Assembly (NCBI RefSeq): GCF_029590555.1
Contig: NZ_CP081001.1
Location: 1,674,001 to 1,738,000, forward strand
DNA from: Sphingobium sp. V4
GTDB taxonomy: Bacteria; Pseudomonadota; Alphaproteobacteria; Sphingomonadales; Sphingomonadaceae
DNA length: 64,000 bases
Direction: 5' to 3'
In this document: positions 8,481 through 17,032 of the stretch, piece after piece
Position numbering within the stretch: position 1 is the stretch's first letter
Layout of the letters: each line of letters starts with the position of its first letter
Program-made: the position numbers and the translations under genes
Notes under the pieces: model-generated
What the model saw: the letters and a program-made list of their open reading frames with translations, nothing else
What the model was told of the DNA's origin: nothing
Database searches by the model: none

Positions 8481-9659
8481 ATGGATGCTACCGGCCTTCG
8501 CGTCGCCCTGTTCAGCGGCAATTACAACTATGTTCGGGACGGCGCGAACCAGGCGCTCAACCGCTTCGTCGGCTATCTGCTGAGGCAGGGCGCGGCCGTG
8601 CGCGTCTATTCACCAACGACGGACACACCTGCCTTCGATCCGGCCGGCGACCTTGTGAGCGCGCCGTCATTCGCCGTGCCAGGGCGCAAGGAATATCGGG
8701 TTCCCTATCGACTGTCGGCGTCATTGCGCCGCGATCTCAAAAACTTCCGGCCCAACCTGGTGCATGTGGCCAGCCCCGACCCGCTGGGCCACCGCGCGCT
8801 CAGTTGGGCGCGTGACCATGGCCTGCCGACGGTCGCGTCCGTCCATACCCGGTTCGAAACCTATCCGCGCTATTATGGGCTGGCCTTCCTGGAGCCGCTG
8901 ATCGAGTCGCTGCTCCGCCGCTTCTACCGCCGCTGCGACGCCATCGTGGCGCCATCCGAATCGATGGCGCAACTGCTGCGCGAGCAGCGGATGAACTATG
9001 ATGTGGGCATCTGGACGCGCGGCATCGATCGGGACATTTTTCATCCCGCCCGACGCGACCTGGCCTGGCGGCGGTCGCTGGGCATCGCCGACGGTGTGCC
9101 GGCAATCGGTTTCATCGGCCGACTGGTGATGGAAAAGGGGCTGGACGTCTTTTCCGACACGATCGACCGACTGACCGAACGCCAGGTGCCCCACAAGGTG
9201 CTGGTGGTGGGCGAAGGCCCGGCGCGCGAATGGTTCCAGAACCGCCTGCCCCAGGCCGTCTTCACCGGGTTCCAGCAGGGGCAGGACCTGGGCCGCGCCG
9301 TCGCCAGCATGGACATGCTGTTCAATCCATCGGTTACCGAGACCTTTGGCAATGTGACGCTGGAGGCGATGGCGTGCGGCCTGCCCACGGTCGCCGCACG
9401 CGCCACGGGCAGCGAAAGCCTGGTCACCGAAGGGATCACCGGCCGCCTTATCCGGCCCGGTGCGATCGGCGATTTCGCCGACGCGTTGCAATATTATTGC
9501 CAGGACGAAAGCGCGCGCACTGCCGCCGGCAGGGCGGCCCAGGCCCGCGCCGAACGCAATGGCTGGGACCAGGTCAACCAGGCCCTGGTCGACACCTATC
9601 TGCGCGTCATCCGCCAGCGCGCCCAGGGAATGGTACCGCGTTCCAGCCCTGTTCCCTGA
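8481..9659 (+). CDS. Family 4 glycosyltransferase (GT-B, mannosyl/glucosyl transferase-like)
   Basis: Retaining GT-B glycosyltransferase. The N-terminal domain opens with RVALFSGNYNYVRDGANQAL, with SVHTRFETYPRYYG in the acceptor domain. The C-terminal donor domain has GFIGRLVMEKGLDVF, VVGEGPA and the signature NPSVTETFGNVTLEAMACGL, which contains the catalytic EX7E-like motif. It resembles MgtA/SQDG-synthase-type enzymes acting on glycolipids such as glucosyl-diacylglycerol or phosphatidyl-mannosides. That substrate is inferred from resemblance only. The start ATG at 8481 has no strong ribosome-binding site. rarA follows after 28 bp. Confidence 0.88.
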   Translation: MDATGLRVALFSGNYNYVRDGANQALNRFVGYLLRQGAAVRVYSPTTDTPAFDPAGDLVSAPSFAVPGRKEYRVPYRLSASLRRDLKNFRPNLVHVASPDPLGHRALSWARDHGLPTVASVHTRFETYPRYYGLAFLEPLIESLLRRFYRRCDAIVAPSESMAQLLREQRMNYDVGIWTRGIDRDIFHPARRDLAWRRSLGIADGVPAIGFIGRLVMEKGLDVFSDTIDRLTERQVPHKVLVVGEGPAREWFQNRLPQAVFTGFQQGQDLGRAVASMDMLFNPSVTETFGNVTLEAMACGLPTVAARATGSESLVTEGITGRLIRPGAIGDFADALQYYCQDESARTAAGRAAQARAERNGWDQVNQALVDTYLRVIRQRAQGMVPRSSPVP

Positions 9660-9687
9660 TCGGCTCTCTGTCCCTATATCGGTCGCG

Positions 9688-11004
9688 ATGGCCGATCTTT
9701 TTGCTTCCGATGACCCTGGCTCCGCCGATTTGGCGGACATCGCCCCGCTGGCCGACCGGCTGCGCCCGCGCACGCTGAGCGACGTGGTGGGACAGGAACA
9801 TCTGACCGGTCCCGATGGCGCAATCGGCCGCATGGTGGCGGCGGGCCGGCTTTCCTCGATCATCTTCTGGGGGCCGCCTGGCACCGGCAAGACGACGATC
9901 TCCCGCCTTCTGGCGGATGCTGTGGGGATGCGGTTCGAACCGATTTCGGCGGTCTTTTCCGGAGTCGCGGACCTCAAGAAGGTCTTTGCCCTCGCCAAGG
10001 AGCATGGCCGGCGGGGCGAGAAGACGCTGTTGTTCGTGGACGAGATCCATCGGTTCAACCGCGCACAGCAGGACGGATTCCTGCCCTTCGTCGAGAACGG
10101 GACCGTCACGCTGGTGGGCGCGACCACCGAAAATCCGAGCTTCGAACTCAACGCCGCGCTGCTGTCCCGCGCACAGGTGCTTATCCTGCGTCGGCTGGAC
10201 GCCGCGGCGCTGGAGCAGTTGCTGGACCGGGCAGAGGCGCTGACCGGCCGCCCGCTGCCCCTGGACGTCGCAGCGCGCGAAGCGTTGCTGGCGAGTGCGG
10301 ATGGGGACGGCCGCTTCCTCCTCAACCAGGTTGAGACGCTCTATTCGATCGACATTCCGCAGCCGCTCGATCCCGCCGGCCTTTCCGCCCTGCTCCACCG
10401 CCGCGTTGCGGTCTATGACAAGGATAGGGAGGGGCATTACAACCTCATTTCCGCACTGCACAAAGCATTGCGCGGATCGGACCCACAGGCCGCGCTCTAT
10501 TATCTGGCGCGGATGCTGACGGCGGGCGAGGAGCCGCTTTACGTGTTGCGGCGGCTGGTGCGTTTCGCGACCGAGGATATTGGCCTCGCCGATCCACAGG
10601 CGCTGGTCCAATGCCTTGCGGCCAAGGATGCCTATGAGTTTCTCGGTTCGCCGGAGGGGGAGCTGGCGATCGTGCAGGCCTGCCTCTATTGCGCCACGGC
10701 CCCCAAGTCGAATGCCGGCTATATGGCGATGAAGGCGTCCTTCAAGTCCGCGCGGGACACCGGATCGCTGATGCCGCCGATGAACATCGTCAACGCCCCC
10801 ACCAAGCTGATGAAGCAGGTCGGCTACGGCAAGAACTATCAATATGACCATGATGCGGAGGGCGGCTTTTCCGGCGCCAATTACTGGCCGGACGAGATGA
10901 GTCCCCAGATCTATTACAGCCCCACCGATCGCGGGTTCGAGGCACGCATCGCCGAACGCATCGCCTATTGGAACCGGCTGCGGGCGGAGCGCGGCCCGGC
11001 GTGA
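9688..11004 (+). CDS. rarA: Replication-associated recombination protein A (RarA/MgsA AAA ATPase)
   Basis: Clamp-loader-related AAA+ ATPase that acts at stalled replication forks. Walker A is GPPGTGKTT, Walker B is LLFVDEIHRFN, and sensor 1 is GATTENPSFELN. The C-terminal MgsA/RarA tetramerisation region is recognisable (HYNLISALHKALRGSDPQAA, MPPMNIVNAPTKLMK, GFSGANYWPDEM). The ATG at 9688 (MADLFASDDPGS) gives 438 residues, typical for the family; the ORF upstream of it overlaps the glycosyltransferase gene. Its TGA overlaps a GTG start of the next gene. Confidence 0.96.
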   Translation: MADLFASDDPGSADLADIAPLADRLRPRTLSDVVGQEHLTGPDGAIGRMVAAGRLSSIIFWGPPGTGKTTISRLLADAVGMRFEPISAVFSGVADLKKVFALAKEHGRRGEKTLLFVDEIHRFNRAQQDGFLPFVENGTVTLVGATTENPSFELNAALLSRAQVLILRRLDAAALEQLLDRAEALTGRPLPLDVAAREALLASADGDGRFLLNQVETLYSIDIPQPLDPAGLSALLHRRVAVYDKDREGHYNLISALHKALRGSDPQAALYYLARMLTAGEEPLYVLRRLVRFATEDIGLADPQALVQCLAAKDAYEFLGSPEGELAIVQACLYCATAPKSNAGYMAMKASFKSARDTGSLMPPMNIVNAPTKLMKQVGYGKNYQYDHDAEGGFSGANYWPDEMSPQIYYSPTDRGFEARIAERIAYWNRLRAERGPA

Positions 11005-11858
11005 CGCCCCGCTTCGCGCGCTTCGCCGCGATCGACTGGTCGGGTGCCAAGGGCGCGCGGCACAAGGGCATAGCGATCGCCCTGTGCGAAACTGGACAGG
11101 CCGTGCCGCGCCTGATCCGCGCGCCGGGCGGCATCTGGTCGCGGCAGGCGGCCACCGACTGGTTGCTGGAGACGGCGGCCCAGACATCCACCCTGTTCGG
11201 TTTCGATTTCAGTTTCGCCCCGCCCTTCGTCACGCGCGGCGCCTATCTGCCGGGCGATGCGGCACCGGAGGACGGCCCGGCCTTCTGGGCCTATGTCGAC
11301 GCAATCTGCGAGGACGCCGACCTGGGCGCGGCCAGCCTGCTGGAAGTTGCCCATCGCCGCCATTTCTATTTCGGCAAGGCGGATGGGGCGAAGGCCGGTT
11401 TCATGCACCACCGCGCCTGTGAAGCCCAATATAATGCAGGTGGCGCGGGCAAGCCTTCGACCGTCTATGATGCGATCGGCGCCGCGCAGGTGGCCAAGGC
11501 AAGCTTTGCGGGCATGAGGATGCTGCACAAGGTACGGCGGGAGGTGCCGGTCTGGCCCTTCGATCCCGTGCCCGCGACCGGATCTCTGGTCATCGAAATC
11601 TATACCAGCATCGCGGCTCGCGCGGCCGGGCGCCCCAAAGGCCGTACCAAGATGCGCGACACGGCCGCGTTGAATGCGGCGCTGTCGGCTCTGGGATCGG
11701 GCCAGCACATGGGGCCGATGCCCGACGACCATGGCGCCGACGCCCTCGTCACCGCCGCTTGGATGCGAAATGCGGCGCTGCGTCCGGACCTTTGGGCGCC
11801 ACCGGCGCTGACGGCGAAAATTGCGCGAACAGAGGGCTGGACCTTCGGCGTGATCTGA
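11001..11858 (+). CDS. Conserved hypothetical protein, RNase H-like fold (DUF429-type)
   Basis: A 285-residue protein of unknown function. The start FARFAAIDWSGAKG, the central acidic GFDFSFAPPF and the C-terminal DDHGADALVTAAWM resemble the acidic-residue spacing of RNase H-like DUF429 proteins; this is a resemblance, not a proven assignment. The GTG at 11001 overlaps the rarA stop in a GTGA arrangement, so the two are translationally coupled. That supports the start and suggests a shared role with rarA in DNA maintenance, though no direct evidence exists. It ends 29 bp before tRNA-Thr. Confidence 0.75.
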   Translation: MTPRFARFAAIDWSGAKGARHKGIAIALCETGQAVPRLIRAPGGIWSRQAATDWLLETAAQTSTLFGFDFSFAPPFVTRGAYLPGDAAPEDGPAFWAYVDAICEDADLGAASLLEVAHRRHFYFGKADGAKAGFMHHRACEAQYNAGGAGKPSTVYDAIGAAQVAKASFAGMRMLHKVRREVPVWPFDPVPATGSLVIEIYTSIAARAAGRPKGRTKMRDTAALNAALSALGSGQHMGPMPDDHGADALVTAAWMRNAALRPDLWAPPALTAKIARTEGWTFGVI

Positions 11859-11887
11859 TAGTAAGGGCGTCCGACCCGAATGGGTGC

Positions 11888-11962
<75 letters not shown>

Positions 11963-11991
11963 TGACAGGCAGCGATGCCCGATCCCCAAAG

Positions 11992-12023
11992 CAAAATGGG
12001 GGCCGGCATTTCTGCCGGTCCCC
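11992..12023 (-). terminator. Strong hairpin with T-tract on the minus strand
   Basis: An 11-bp stem (GGGGGCCGGCA with TGCCGGTCCCC, one wobble pair, loop TTTC) is followed on the minus strand by ATTTTGC. It could end a minus-strand transcript from the gap to the right, or act as a plus-strand hairpin behind tRNA-Thr. Confidence 0.55.
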
Positions 12024-12439
12024 ACTTCCGTCGAGTCTAGCGATCCGCGTCCGTGAAGGATGCGATCATCGGCCCGGCGTGTCCTGCACGCATCCCTCGA
12101 TCCGAGGTCGTTGTGCAGGCTGTGCTCCGGGTTATGGCCAAGGGCCGCCTTCCCGGTGCTGGTCATTTCTCCGATGCCCGACGTTCACTTTCGCGCGTAC
12201 CCGGCAGCGGCTTCTACGACCGATCCGCCATTTGCAGTTCGATCCTTGCGGGCCGGCCTGCGACGAACCATCGATCTGACTTCAAATTCCTGAATTCTCA
12301 AGGAATTCTGGATCCGGATCACTCCGCTTCCGTCATCTCGATATGAAGATGGTCTCACCATCTGCGAGTCGTTCAAAGCGAAATCGGACAATTTGGTGAC
12401 GATTTTTGCGCAAAGCTGTGGATAAGTTCGAGCCTTCGC
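12024..12439. other. Gene-free interval with hairpins and a DnaA box
   Basis: No convincing protein gene lies here; the short ORFs on both strands have no ribosome-binding site and no family pattern. It holds an inverted repeat AATTCCT/AGGAATT near 12285-12310, a GATGGT/ACCATC hairpin near 12345-12360, and a perfect DnaA box (TGTGGATAA, minus orientation) at 12417-12425 next to an AT-rich patch. A minus-strand small RNA ending at the terminator at 11992 is possible. Confidence 0.4.
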
Positions 12440-12880
12440 TCACACGGGAGGCGACCAACCCGCCGGCGCGAGGGAAAATCCCGCAAATTCAAAGCCTGGC
12501 GTCACCGTGCAGCTCACCAGCGTCCAGCCGCCCTGCGGCGCGGCCGCCTGCCAATGATGCGCGGGTATCCAGCCCTGCGGGGTCTGACCAGCCAGCACGT
12601 CGCCTCCCAACAGCATTTCGCGCGCCGGTTCCTCATCCGCGGCCACTGACAAGCCGAGCGGCGCACCCGCGTGCCAGAACCAATGTTCGTCCGCATCGAC
12701 CCGGTGCCAGTGCGACCGCTCATGCGCCTCCAGCAGGAACAGGATAGCCGTGCCTGCCGCCCGTTCTCCGGGGGCGGCAGGGGCGCGCCACGTCTCCCGA
12801 TACCAACCGCCTTCGGGATGCGGCGCCAGACCGAGAGCCTGAATCAACGCCTGTCCCTGACGCCCATCTTCCGCGCACAT
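12440..12880 (-). CDS. Cupin domain protein, DUF985 family
   Basis: A 146-residue single-domain cupin of the DUF985 (cupin_5) family, close in pattern to YML079-type sugar- or ligand-binding proteins. Visible family signatures are LGLAPHPEGGWYRETWR at the N-terminus, the strand ERSHWHRVDADEHWFWHAG with cupin histidines, and VSCTVTPGFEFAGFSLAPAG at the C-terminus. Full length. The ATG at 12880 has GAGGTG at good spacing. No enzyme activity can be assigned. It diverges from the glycine-zipper gene. Confidence 0.9.
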   Translation of the reverse strand: MCAEDGRQGQALIQALGLAPHPEGGWYRETWRAPAAPGERAAGTAILFLLEAHERSHWHRVDADEHWFWHAGAPLGLSVAADEEPAREMLLGGDVLAGQTPQGWIPAHHWQAAAPQGGWTLVSCTVTPGFEFAGFSLAPAGWSPPV

Positions 12881-13002
12881 CGTTTCACCTCAAATTTTAT
12901 GTGTTTGAAAACAGAAACTTGGATCGTTGTCGTAGGTTCATGCAACTTCGATCAACATAAGGCGGTTCAAGCGACAAATCAGCTATCTGGAGGAGATACT
13001 CA

Positions 13003-13305
13003 ATGCGTAAAGCCCTGCTAGCCCTGGCCGCCGTTTCGCTGGCCGTTCCCGTTTCCATGGCGGTGCCGACCGACGGTGCCCAGGCCCGCAAACATTATCG
13101 CTACAAGGAATGGCGTGGCCGGGACGGCCGCACCTATTGCCGCAAGTCCGACGGGACGACCGGCTTGATTATCGGCGGCGTCGGCGGCGCGCTGGTGGGC
13201 CGCGCGATCGACACCCGCGGCGACCGCGCGACGGGCACCATCCTGGGCGCCGCCGGCGGCGCGCTTCTCGGCAAGGAAATCGACAGCAAGCGCCGCTGCC
13301 GCTGA
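13003..13305 (+). CDS. Secreted glycine-zipper 2TM domain protein
   Basis: A 100-residue envelope protein. A signal peptide (MRKALLALAAVSLAVPVSMA) with a likely cut after AQA is followed by a basic aromatic stretch with one Cys. A glycine-zipper follows (GLIIGGVGGALVGRAIDTRG and GTILGAAGGALLGKEID), the 17-kDa surface antigen/Rickettsia-type 2TM repeat. CRR near the end offers a second Cys. The ribosome-binding site TGGAGGAG is strong. Such proteins sit in or at the outer membrane; the role is unknown. Confidence 0.85.
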   Translation: MRKALLALAAVSLAVPVSMAVPTDGAQARKHYRYKEWRGRDGRTYCRKSDGTTGLIIGGVGGALVGRAIDTRGDRATGTILGAAGGALLGKEIDSKRRCR

Positions 13306-13363
13306 TCGGTCGAGCGGGCGCCGCCCCTTGTCGGCGCCCGCTTCCGCAGCATCAGCGCCCATG

Positions 13364-13406
13364 AAAAAAGGGACGGCATCCCGTCGGATGCCGTCCCTAT
13401 CTTTTA
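13364..13406. terminator. Bidirectional rho-independent terminator
   Basis: Perfect 12-bp stem, GGGACGGCATCC with GGATGCCGTCCC, loop CGTC. It has AAAAAA on the left and TCTTTTATTT on the right, so it works in both directions. It sits exactly between the convergent glycine-zipper gene and the next minus-strand gene. Confidence 0.92.
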
Positions 13407-13420
13407 TTTGGCCATAAGCC

Positions 13421-13702
13421 TTAGTTCGAGGCGGCGCCGCGCGCTTCCTCAACCTTGAAATTGACCTGCTGGCCGCCCGACACGCCCGAAACCTTGCCGT
13501 TCTTGACCGCGAGGTTGAAGGCCACGGCGTCGGGGAAGCGACGGCCGGAAATCACCTTGCCACCCTTGGTATCCTTCACCTGGTACACATAGGTGTAGCC
13601 CTCGTGGGTGAAGCGCTGCTTGGGGGCTTCCTCCGCCTGGACGGCGGTGGCGGCGATGGCGCTCAGCGCGCCGGCGACAATGAACTTGGACAGCATTCGC
13701 AT
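13421..13702 (-). CDS. Small secreted hypothetical protein
   Basis: A 93-residue protein with a clear Sec signal peptide (MRMLSKFIVAGALSAIAATA, likely cut after VQA). The remainder is a short beta-rich periplasmic domain (FTHEGYTYVYQV, GGKVISGRRFPDAVAFNL). The ATG at 13702 has AAGGAG upstream. Sphingomonads carry related short periplasmic proteins, but I do not recognise a function. The transcript ends in the bidirectional terminator just downstream. Confidence 0.75.
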   Translation of the reverse strand: MRMLSKFIVAGALSAIAATAVQAEEAPKQRFTHEGYTYVYQVKDTKGGKVISGRRFPDAVAFNLAVKNGKVSGVSGGQQVNFKVEEARGAASN

Positions 13703-13849
13703 GGGTAAACTCCTTGTGAATGCCGATCAAACACCTCTGTTTTTATTCTCGTTCTGTTGAGGCCGTCATATGTTGCGCCGCGGCAAAGAGACAATCGCAA
13801 AAAACGGCGGTCCGATTGCAGCATGTGCAACCATGTCCCACCGACGCTC

Positions 13850-14257
13850 TCAAGCCTTTGACATGGCGAGAATATGGTCGAACTGCGCCTTGGTCAGGGG
13901 AGATACCGACAGGCGTGGCTGGCGCAGCATTGCCATGTCCGCCAGCGCCGAATCGGCCTTCATGGCCTTCAACGTCACCGGCTTGGCGAGCTTGCGATGC
14001 GGGGCGACATGGACTGCGATCCACTTGCCGGTGTCGTCGGTGCTGTCCGGTGCGGCTTCCTCGACAATCTCCATGATGCCGACAGCCTCCACGCCGATGT
14101 TGCTGTGGTAGAAGATCGAAAGGTCGCCTTTGCGCATCGCCCGCATATGCCCCTGCGCCGCATGGTTGCGCACGCCGTCCCATTCGGCCTTCCCCTTTTC
14201 GACCAGGTCGTCGTAGGAAAACACGTCGGGCTCCGATTTCATCAGCCAGTAGTTCAT
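13850..14257 (-). CDS. EVE domain-containing protein
   Basis: A 135-residue PUA-like EVE domain protein. EVE domains bind modified bases in DNA or RNA, and bacterial copies are often linked to restriction or antiviral contexts. The opening MNYWLMKSEPDVFSYDDL, the aromatic-cage region WDGVRNHAAQGHMRAM and KGDLSIFYHSN match the family closely. The ATG at 14257 is preceded by AAGGAGG, so the longer ORF extending upstream is a shadow of the divergent oxygenase gene. There is no defence gene next to it here. Confidence 0.93.
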   Translation of the reverse strand: MNYWLMKSEPDVFSYDDLVEKGKAEWDGVRNHAAQGHMRAMRKGDLSIFYHSNIGVEAVGIMEIVEEAAPDSTDDTGKWIAVHVAPHRKLAKPVTLKAMKADSALADMAMLRQPRLSVSPLTKAQFDHILAMSKA

Positions 14258-14359
14258 TTTGCCTCCTTGCAACAGCGGCCCGGCGCGATCAAGGATGCGC
14301 CCATACGCGGGCGGTCCCATATGCGGTCCTGCCCCTTTTCGATCTTTGGAGAACAGAAC

Positions 14360-15307
14360 GTGTCGCAAACGGTGCTGGAACAGGTGCCCGTCCTGTCCAT
14401 GGCGGACATGCCCAAGGCGGATTTCGCCATTGCTTTCGGTGAATCCTTCCAACGCTTCGGCTTCGCCATGGTCAAGGACCATGGCATGGACCAGAGGCTG
14501 GTCGACGATGGCTGGGCGCTGGCTCGGCGCTTCTTCGCCCAGCCCGAGGCGGTGAAGCAGCGCTACAATGCCAAGATCAATGGCGGCCAGCGCGGTTATA
14601 CCGCGTTCGGGACCGAGATCGCCAAGGGCGCGAGCGAAAATGACCTCAAGGAATTCTGGCATGTCGGCCGCGACCTGCCAGAAGGCGATCCGCTGGCAGC
14701 GACGATGCCACCCAACGTCTGGCCCGAAGAAATGCCGGAGTTCGAACCTGTGTTCGCCAGCCTCTATCGCGAGTTCGACCGCGTCGGCGCGGAACTGCTG
14801 TCCGCCATCGCGCTTTATCTGGGCCTGCCCGAACGCTGGTTCGACGGGCCTGTCGAGAATGGCAACTCGATCCTGCGTCTGCTCCACTATCCGCCGGTGT
14901 CACCCCAAGCGCCCGGCATCCGCGCCGGCGCACATGAGGATATCAACCTCATCACCCTGCTGCTGGGCGCGGAAGAAGGCGGTCTGGAACTGAAGGATCG
15001 GGACGGAAACTGGTTGCCGGTCGTGCCGCCGCCCGGCGCGCTGGCCATCAACGTGGGCGACATGCTGCAACGACTGACCAACCATGTGCTGCCGTCCACC
15101 AGCCATCGGGTGGTCAATCCGCCGCCGGAACGACGCGGTCATTCGCGTTATTCCATGCCCTTCTTCCTGCACCTGCGGCCCGACTTCATGATCGACGCGC
15201 TGCCGCAATGCGTGACCGAGGACAATCCGCGCCGCGAAGCGCCGATCAGCGCACATGATTATCTGACCGAACGACTGATCGAGATCGGGTTGATCAAGAA
15301 GGGGTAG
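14360..15307 (+). CDS. Isopenicillin N synthase-like 2-oxoglutarate/Fe(II) oxygenase
   Basis: Non-haem iron oxygenase of the IPNS/DIOX family, 315 residues. The N-terminal DIOX_N region reads FGFAMVKDHGMD. The iron-binding facial triad is visible as His and Asp in AHEDINLITLL and a second His in TSHRVVNPP; RYSMPFF supplies the 2-oxoglutarate-binding Arg-x-Ser. The start is a GTG with GGAG eight bases upstream. The longer ORF in this frame overlaps the divergent EVE gene and is not real. Substrate unknown. Confidence 0.9.
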   Translation: MSQTVLEQVPVLSMADMPKADFAIAFGESFQRFGFAMVKDHGMDQRLVDDGWALARRFFAQPEAVKQRYNAKINGGQRGYTAFGTEIAKGASENDLKEFWHVGRDLPEGDPLAATMPPNVWPEEMPEFEPVFASLYREFDRVGAELLSAIALYLGLPERWFDGPVENGNSILRLLHYPPVSPQAPGIRAGAHEDINLITLLLGAEEGGLELKDRDGNWLPVVPPPGALAINVGDMLQRLTNHVLPSTSHRVVNPPPERRGHSRYSMPFFLHLRPDFMIDALPQCVTEDNPRREAPISAHDYLTERLIEIGLIKKG

Positions 15308-15313
15308 GATCAA

Positions 15314-15360
15314 GGTTCGGGCGTGTCGACGATCGTTTCTAGACACGCTCGAAACGAACC
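15314..15360. repeat. REP-like intergenic palindrome
   Basis: Nested inverted repeats fill the gap between two convergent genes: GGTTCG with CGAACC, GCGTGTC with GACACGC, and TCGTTTC with GAAACGA. The GTTCGTTTCGAGCG core is the kind of short palindrome I associate with repeats scattered between sphingomonad genes. Only one full copy is seen here. It may also serve as a transcription end. Confidence 0.5.
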
Positions 15361-15364
15361 GAGG

Positions 15365-15748
15365 CTATTTGCGCCCGCGACCCAGGGTGATGCCGATTTC
15401 CTCGCCGCGCTCGCTGAGCGCCAGCTTCACGATCTTCACCTCGACATGGCTGACCTTGTCGTCCTGGAGGAAGATAGTGTCGATGATATGGTCCGCCACC
15501 GCCTCGATCAGGGTGAAATGCACGCCTTCGGGCAGCGCGGTCGAGGCGGCGTGCTTGAGGTCCATATAGTTTTTGGACTGGGTGAGCGGGGCTTCGGGAC
15601 CATAATGGTCGGCGATTCGCAACCGCGCGCTTATGGAAATTCGCAGCGGTTGCGGGAGGTGCGTCTCCTCCGAATAGATGCCGGTCAGCACATCGACGTG
15701 CAGATTGTTGACCTCCAGCGTCAGAAAATCGTCAAATCCAGTCTGCAT
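15365..15748 (-). CDS. folB: Dihydroneopterin aldolase-like protein (FolB family)
   Basis: The folate pathway enzyme splits 7,8-dihydroneopterin into 6-hydroxymethyl-dihydropterin and glycolaldehyde. The family pattern is visible: LTLEVNNLHVDVLTGIYSEE with the pterin-binding Glu, NYMDLKHAAS, FTLIEAVADHI and the C-terminal VEVKIVKL with the catalytic Lys. The ATG at 15748 (MQTGFDDF) gives about 127 residues, normal for FolB; the start is not firmly fixed because no strong ribosome-binding site is seen. folK lies far away at 42367. A FolB-like epimerase role is the main alternative. Confidence 0.82.
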   Translation of the reverse strand: MQTGFDDFLTLEVNNLHVDVLTGIYSEETHLPQPLRISISARLRIADHYGPEAPLTQSKNYMDLKHAASTALPEGVHFTLIEAVADHIIDTIFLQDDKVSHVEVKIVKLALSERGEEIGITLGRGRK

Positions 15749-15870
15749 AGCTCGCCACATGCGGCTCCCGGTCCAGCAGGCTCCTGCCGTCCGGGTGGCC
15801 CTATTTAGTCTTTCATTTTGCGAAGCGGGCGCTAAAGCCCGCCGCTCCGGCGCTGCCCCATGCGCCATTG

Positions 15871-16407
15871 ATGGCGGATCGGCAAGACGTGTCTCACATT
15901 CTTCCCCTGGATAGTCAGCCCGAAGCGGCGATCGAGTGGCTGCTCGACGCGGCCTTCGGTCCCGACCGCCACGGCCGCACCGCCTATCGCATCCGCGAGG
16001 GAATGCCCTGGCTCGCCAGCCTGTCCTTTGCCGTCGTGGATGACGAGGGCGCGCTCATCGGGTCGCTGCAAAGCTGGCCGGTGGCGCTGACCCAGGCGGA
16101 TGGTAGCCAGATCCCGCTAATCATGGTCGGCCCGGTGGCGGTCGAACCCGCACATCAGAAAGGCGGCCATGGCCGTGCCCTGATGGACATGGTGGTCGCC
16201 GCCGCGCGGGCGCAGCGCACCGAACCGCTGATGATGATCGGCGACCCGGAATATTATGGCCGCTTCTGGGGCTTTTCCGACGCGGGCACTGGCGGCTGGG
16301 ACGCGCCCGGTCCGTTCGAGAAGCGCCGGCTGCTCGCCCTCTCGGTCGACGACCGGCCGGTCGGGGGCAAGGGAATGCTGGCTCCCCGGATCGCCGTCGC
16401 GGCCTGA
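15871..16407 (+). CDS. GNAT family N-acetyltransferase
   Basis: Predicted acetyl-CoA-dependent N-acetyltransferase of the YhbS-like group, 178 residues. The acetyl-CoA loop region reads VGPVAVEPAHQKGGHGRALM (motif A, Q-x-x-G-x-G/A type), followed by MIGDPEYYGRFWGFSDAG, a typical YhbS motif. The ATG at 15871 is used rather than the adjacent TTG. It diverges from folB. The substrate is unknown. Confidence 0.87.
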   Translation: MADRQDVSHILPLDSQPEAAIEWLLDAAFGPDRHGRTAYRIREGMPWLASLSFAVVDDEGALIGSLQSWPVALTQADGSQIPLIMVGPVAVEPAHQKGGHGRALMDMVVAAARAQRTEPLMMIGDPEYYGRFWGFSDAGTGGWDAPGPFEKRRLLALSVDDRPVGGKGMLAPRIAVAA

Positions 16408-16465
16408 ACCCCCGCGCTGCAATTACTTCTTTGCGTTCCGAGCGATGCGCTCCTATCTCCGGCCC

Positions 16466-17032
16466 ATGCCGATGGAGCCACTGCCAGACCTGTCCACCCT
16501 GTCGCTCGCCGATATTGCGCGCCTGGCGCAGGAAAAGCGCCTGCCACCGGTCGCGCAGTGGAACCCCGATCATTGCGGCGACAGCGAGATGCGGATCGCG
16601 CGCGATGGCACCTGGTACCATCAGGGTTCGCCGATCGGCCGCGAGGCGATGGTCCGCCTCTTTTCGAGCATATTGCGGCGCGAGCCGGACGGCAGCCATG
16701 TCCTCGTCACCCCGGTCGAGAAACTCGACATAGAGGTGGAGGATGCGCCTTTCGTCGCGGTCGAACTCAGGAGCGACGGCGAGGGTCGTGACCGCACGCT
16801 GACCTTCCGGCTCAACAGCGGCGACCTCTTGACGGCTGGCAGCGACCATGGCCTGACCCTGCGAGAAACGCCCGACGGCCCCCACCCCTATCTCCATGTT
16901 CGGGGCGGCATGGAAGCGCTGATCGCGCGCAGCGTCTATTATGAACTGATGAACCTGGCGCTGGACGAGGGCGGAGAACGGGTCGGCCTGTGGAGCGAGG
17001 GCGCCTTTTTCGCACTGGACGGCCTGACATGA
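16466..17032 (+). CDS. DUF1285 domain-containing protein
   Basis: About 188 residues matching DUF1285, a two-domain fold whose structures suggest ligand binding but with no known activity. Conserved elements visible: PPVAQWNPDHCGDSEMRI, GTWYHQGSPIGREAMVRLFS, DGSHVLVTPVEK and a C-terminal VYYELMNLALDEG. Starts at 16445, 16466 and 16472 are all possible; none has a strong ribosome-binding site. Its TGA overlaps the ATG of the NUDIX gene (ATGA), so it begins a coupled run with the CoA pyrophosphatase and CCA transferase, an arrangement I associate with alphaproteobacteria. Confidence 0.88.
   Translation: MPMEPLPDLSTLSLADIARLAQEKRLPPVAQWNPDHCGDSEMRIARDGTWYHQGSPIGREAMVRLFSSILRREPDGSHVLVTPVEKLDIEVEDAPFVAVELRSDGEGRDRTLTFRLNSGDLLTAGSDHGLTLRETPDGPHPYLHVRGGMEALIARSVYYELMNLALDEGGERVGLWSEGAFFALDGLT

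Noticed and set aside
12053..12346. A 97-codon open frame in the gap after tRNA-Thr
   Set aside because: No ribosome-binding site, no family pattern, and it runs through the inverted repeats of the interval.
13850..14257. EVE protein as part of a defence island
   Set aside because: No restriction, methylase or other defence genes are adjacent; neighbours are metabolic and envelope genes.
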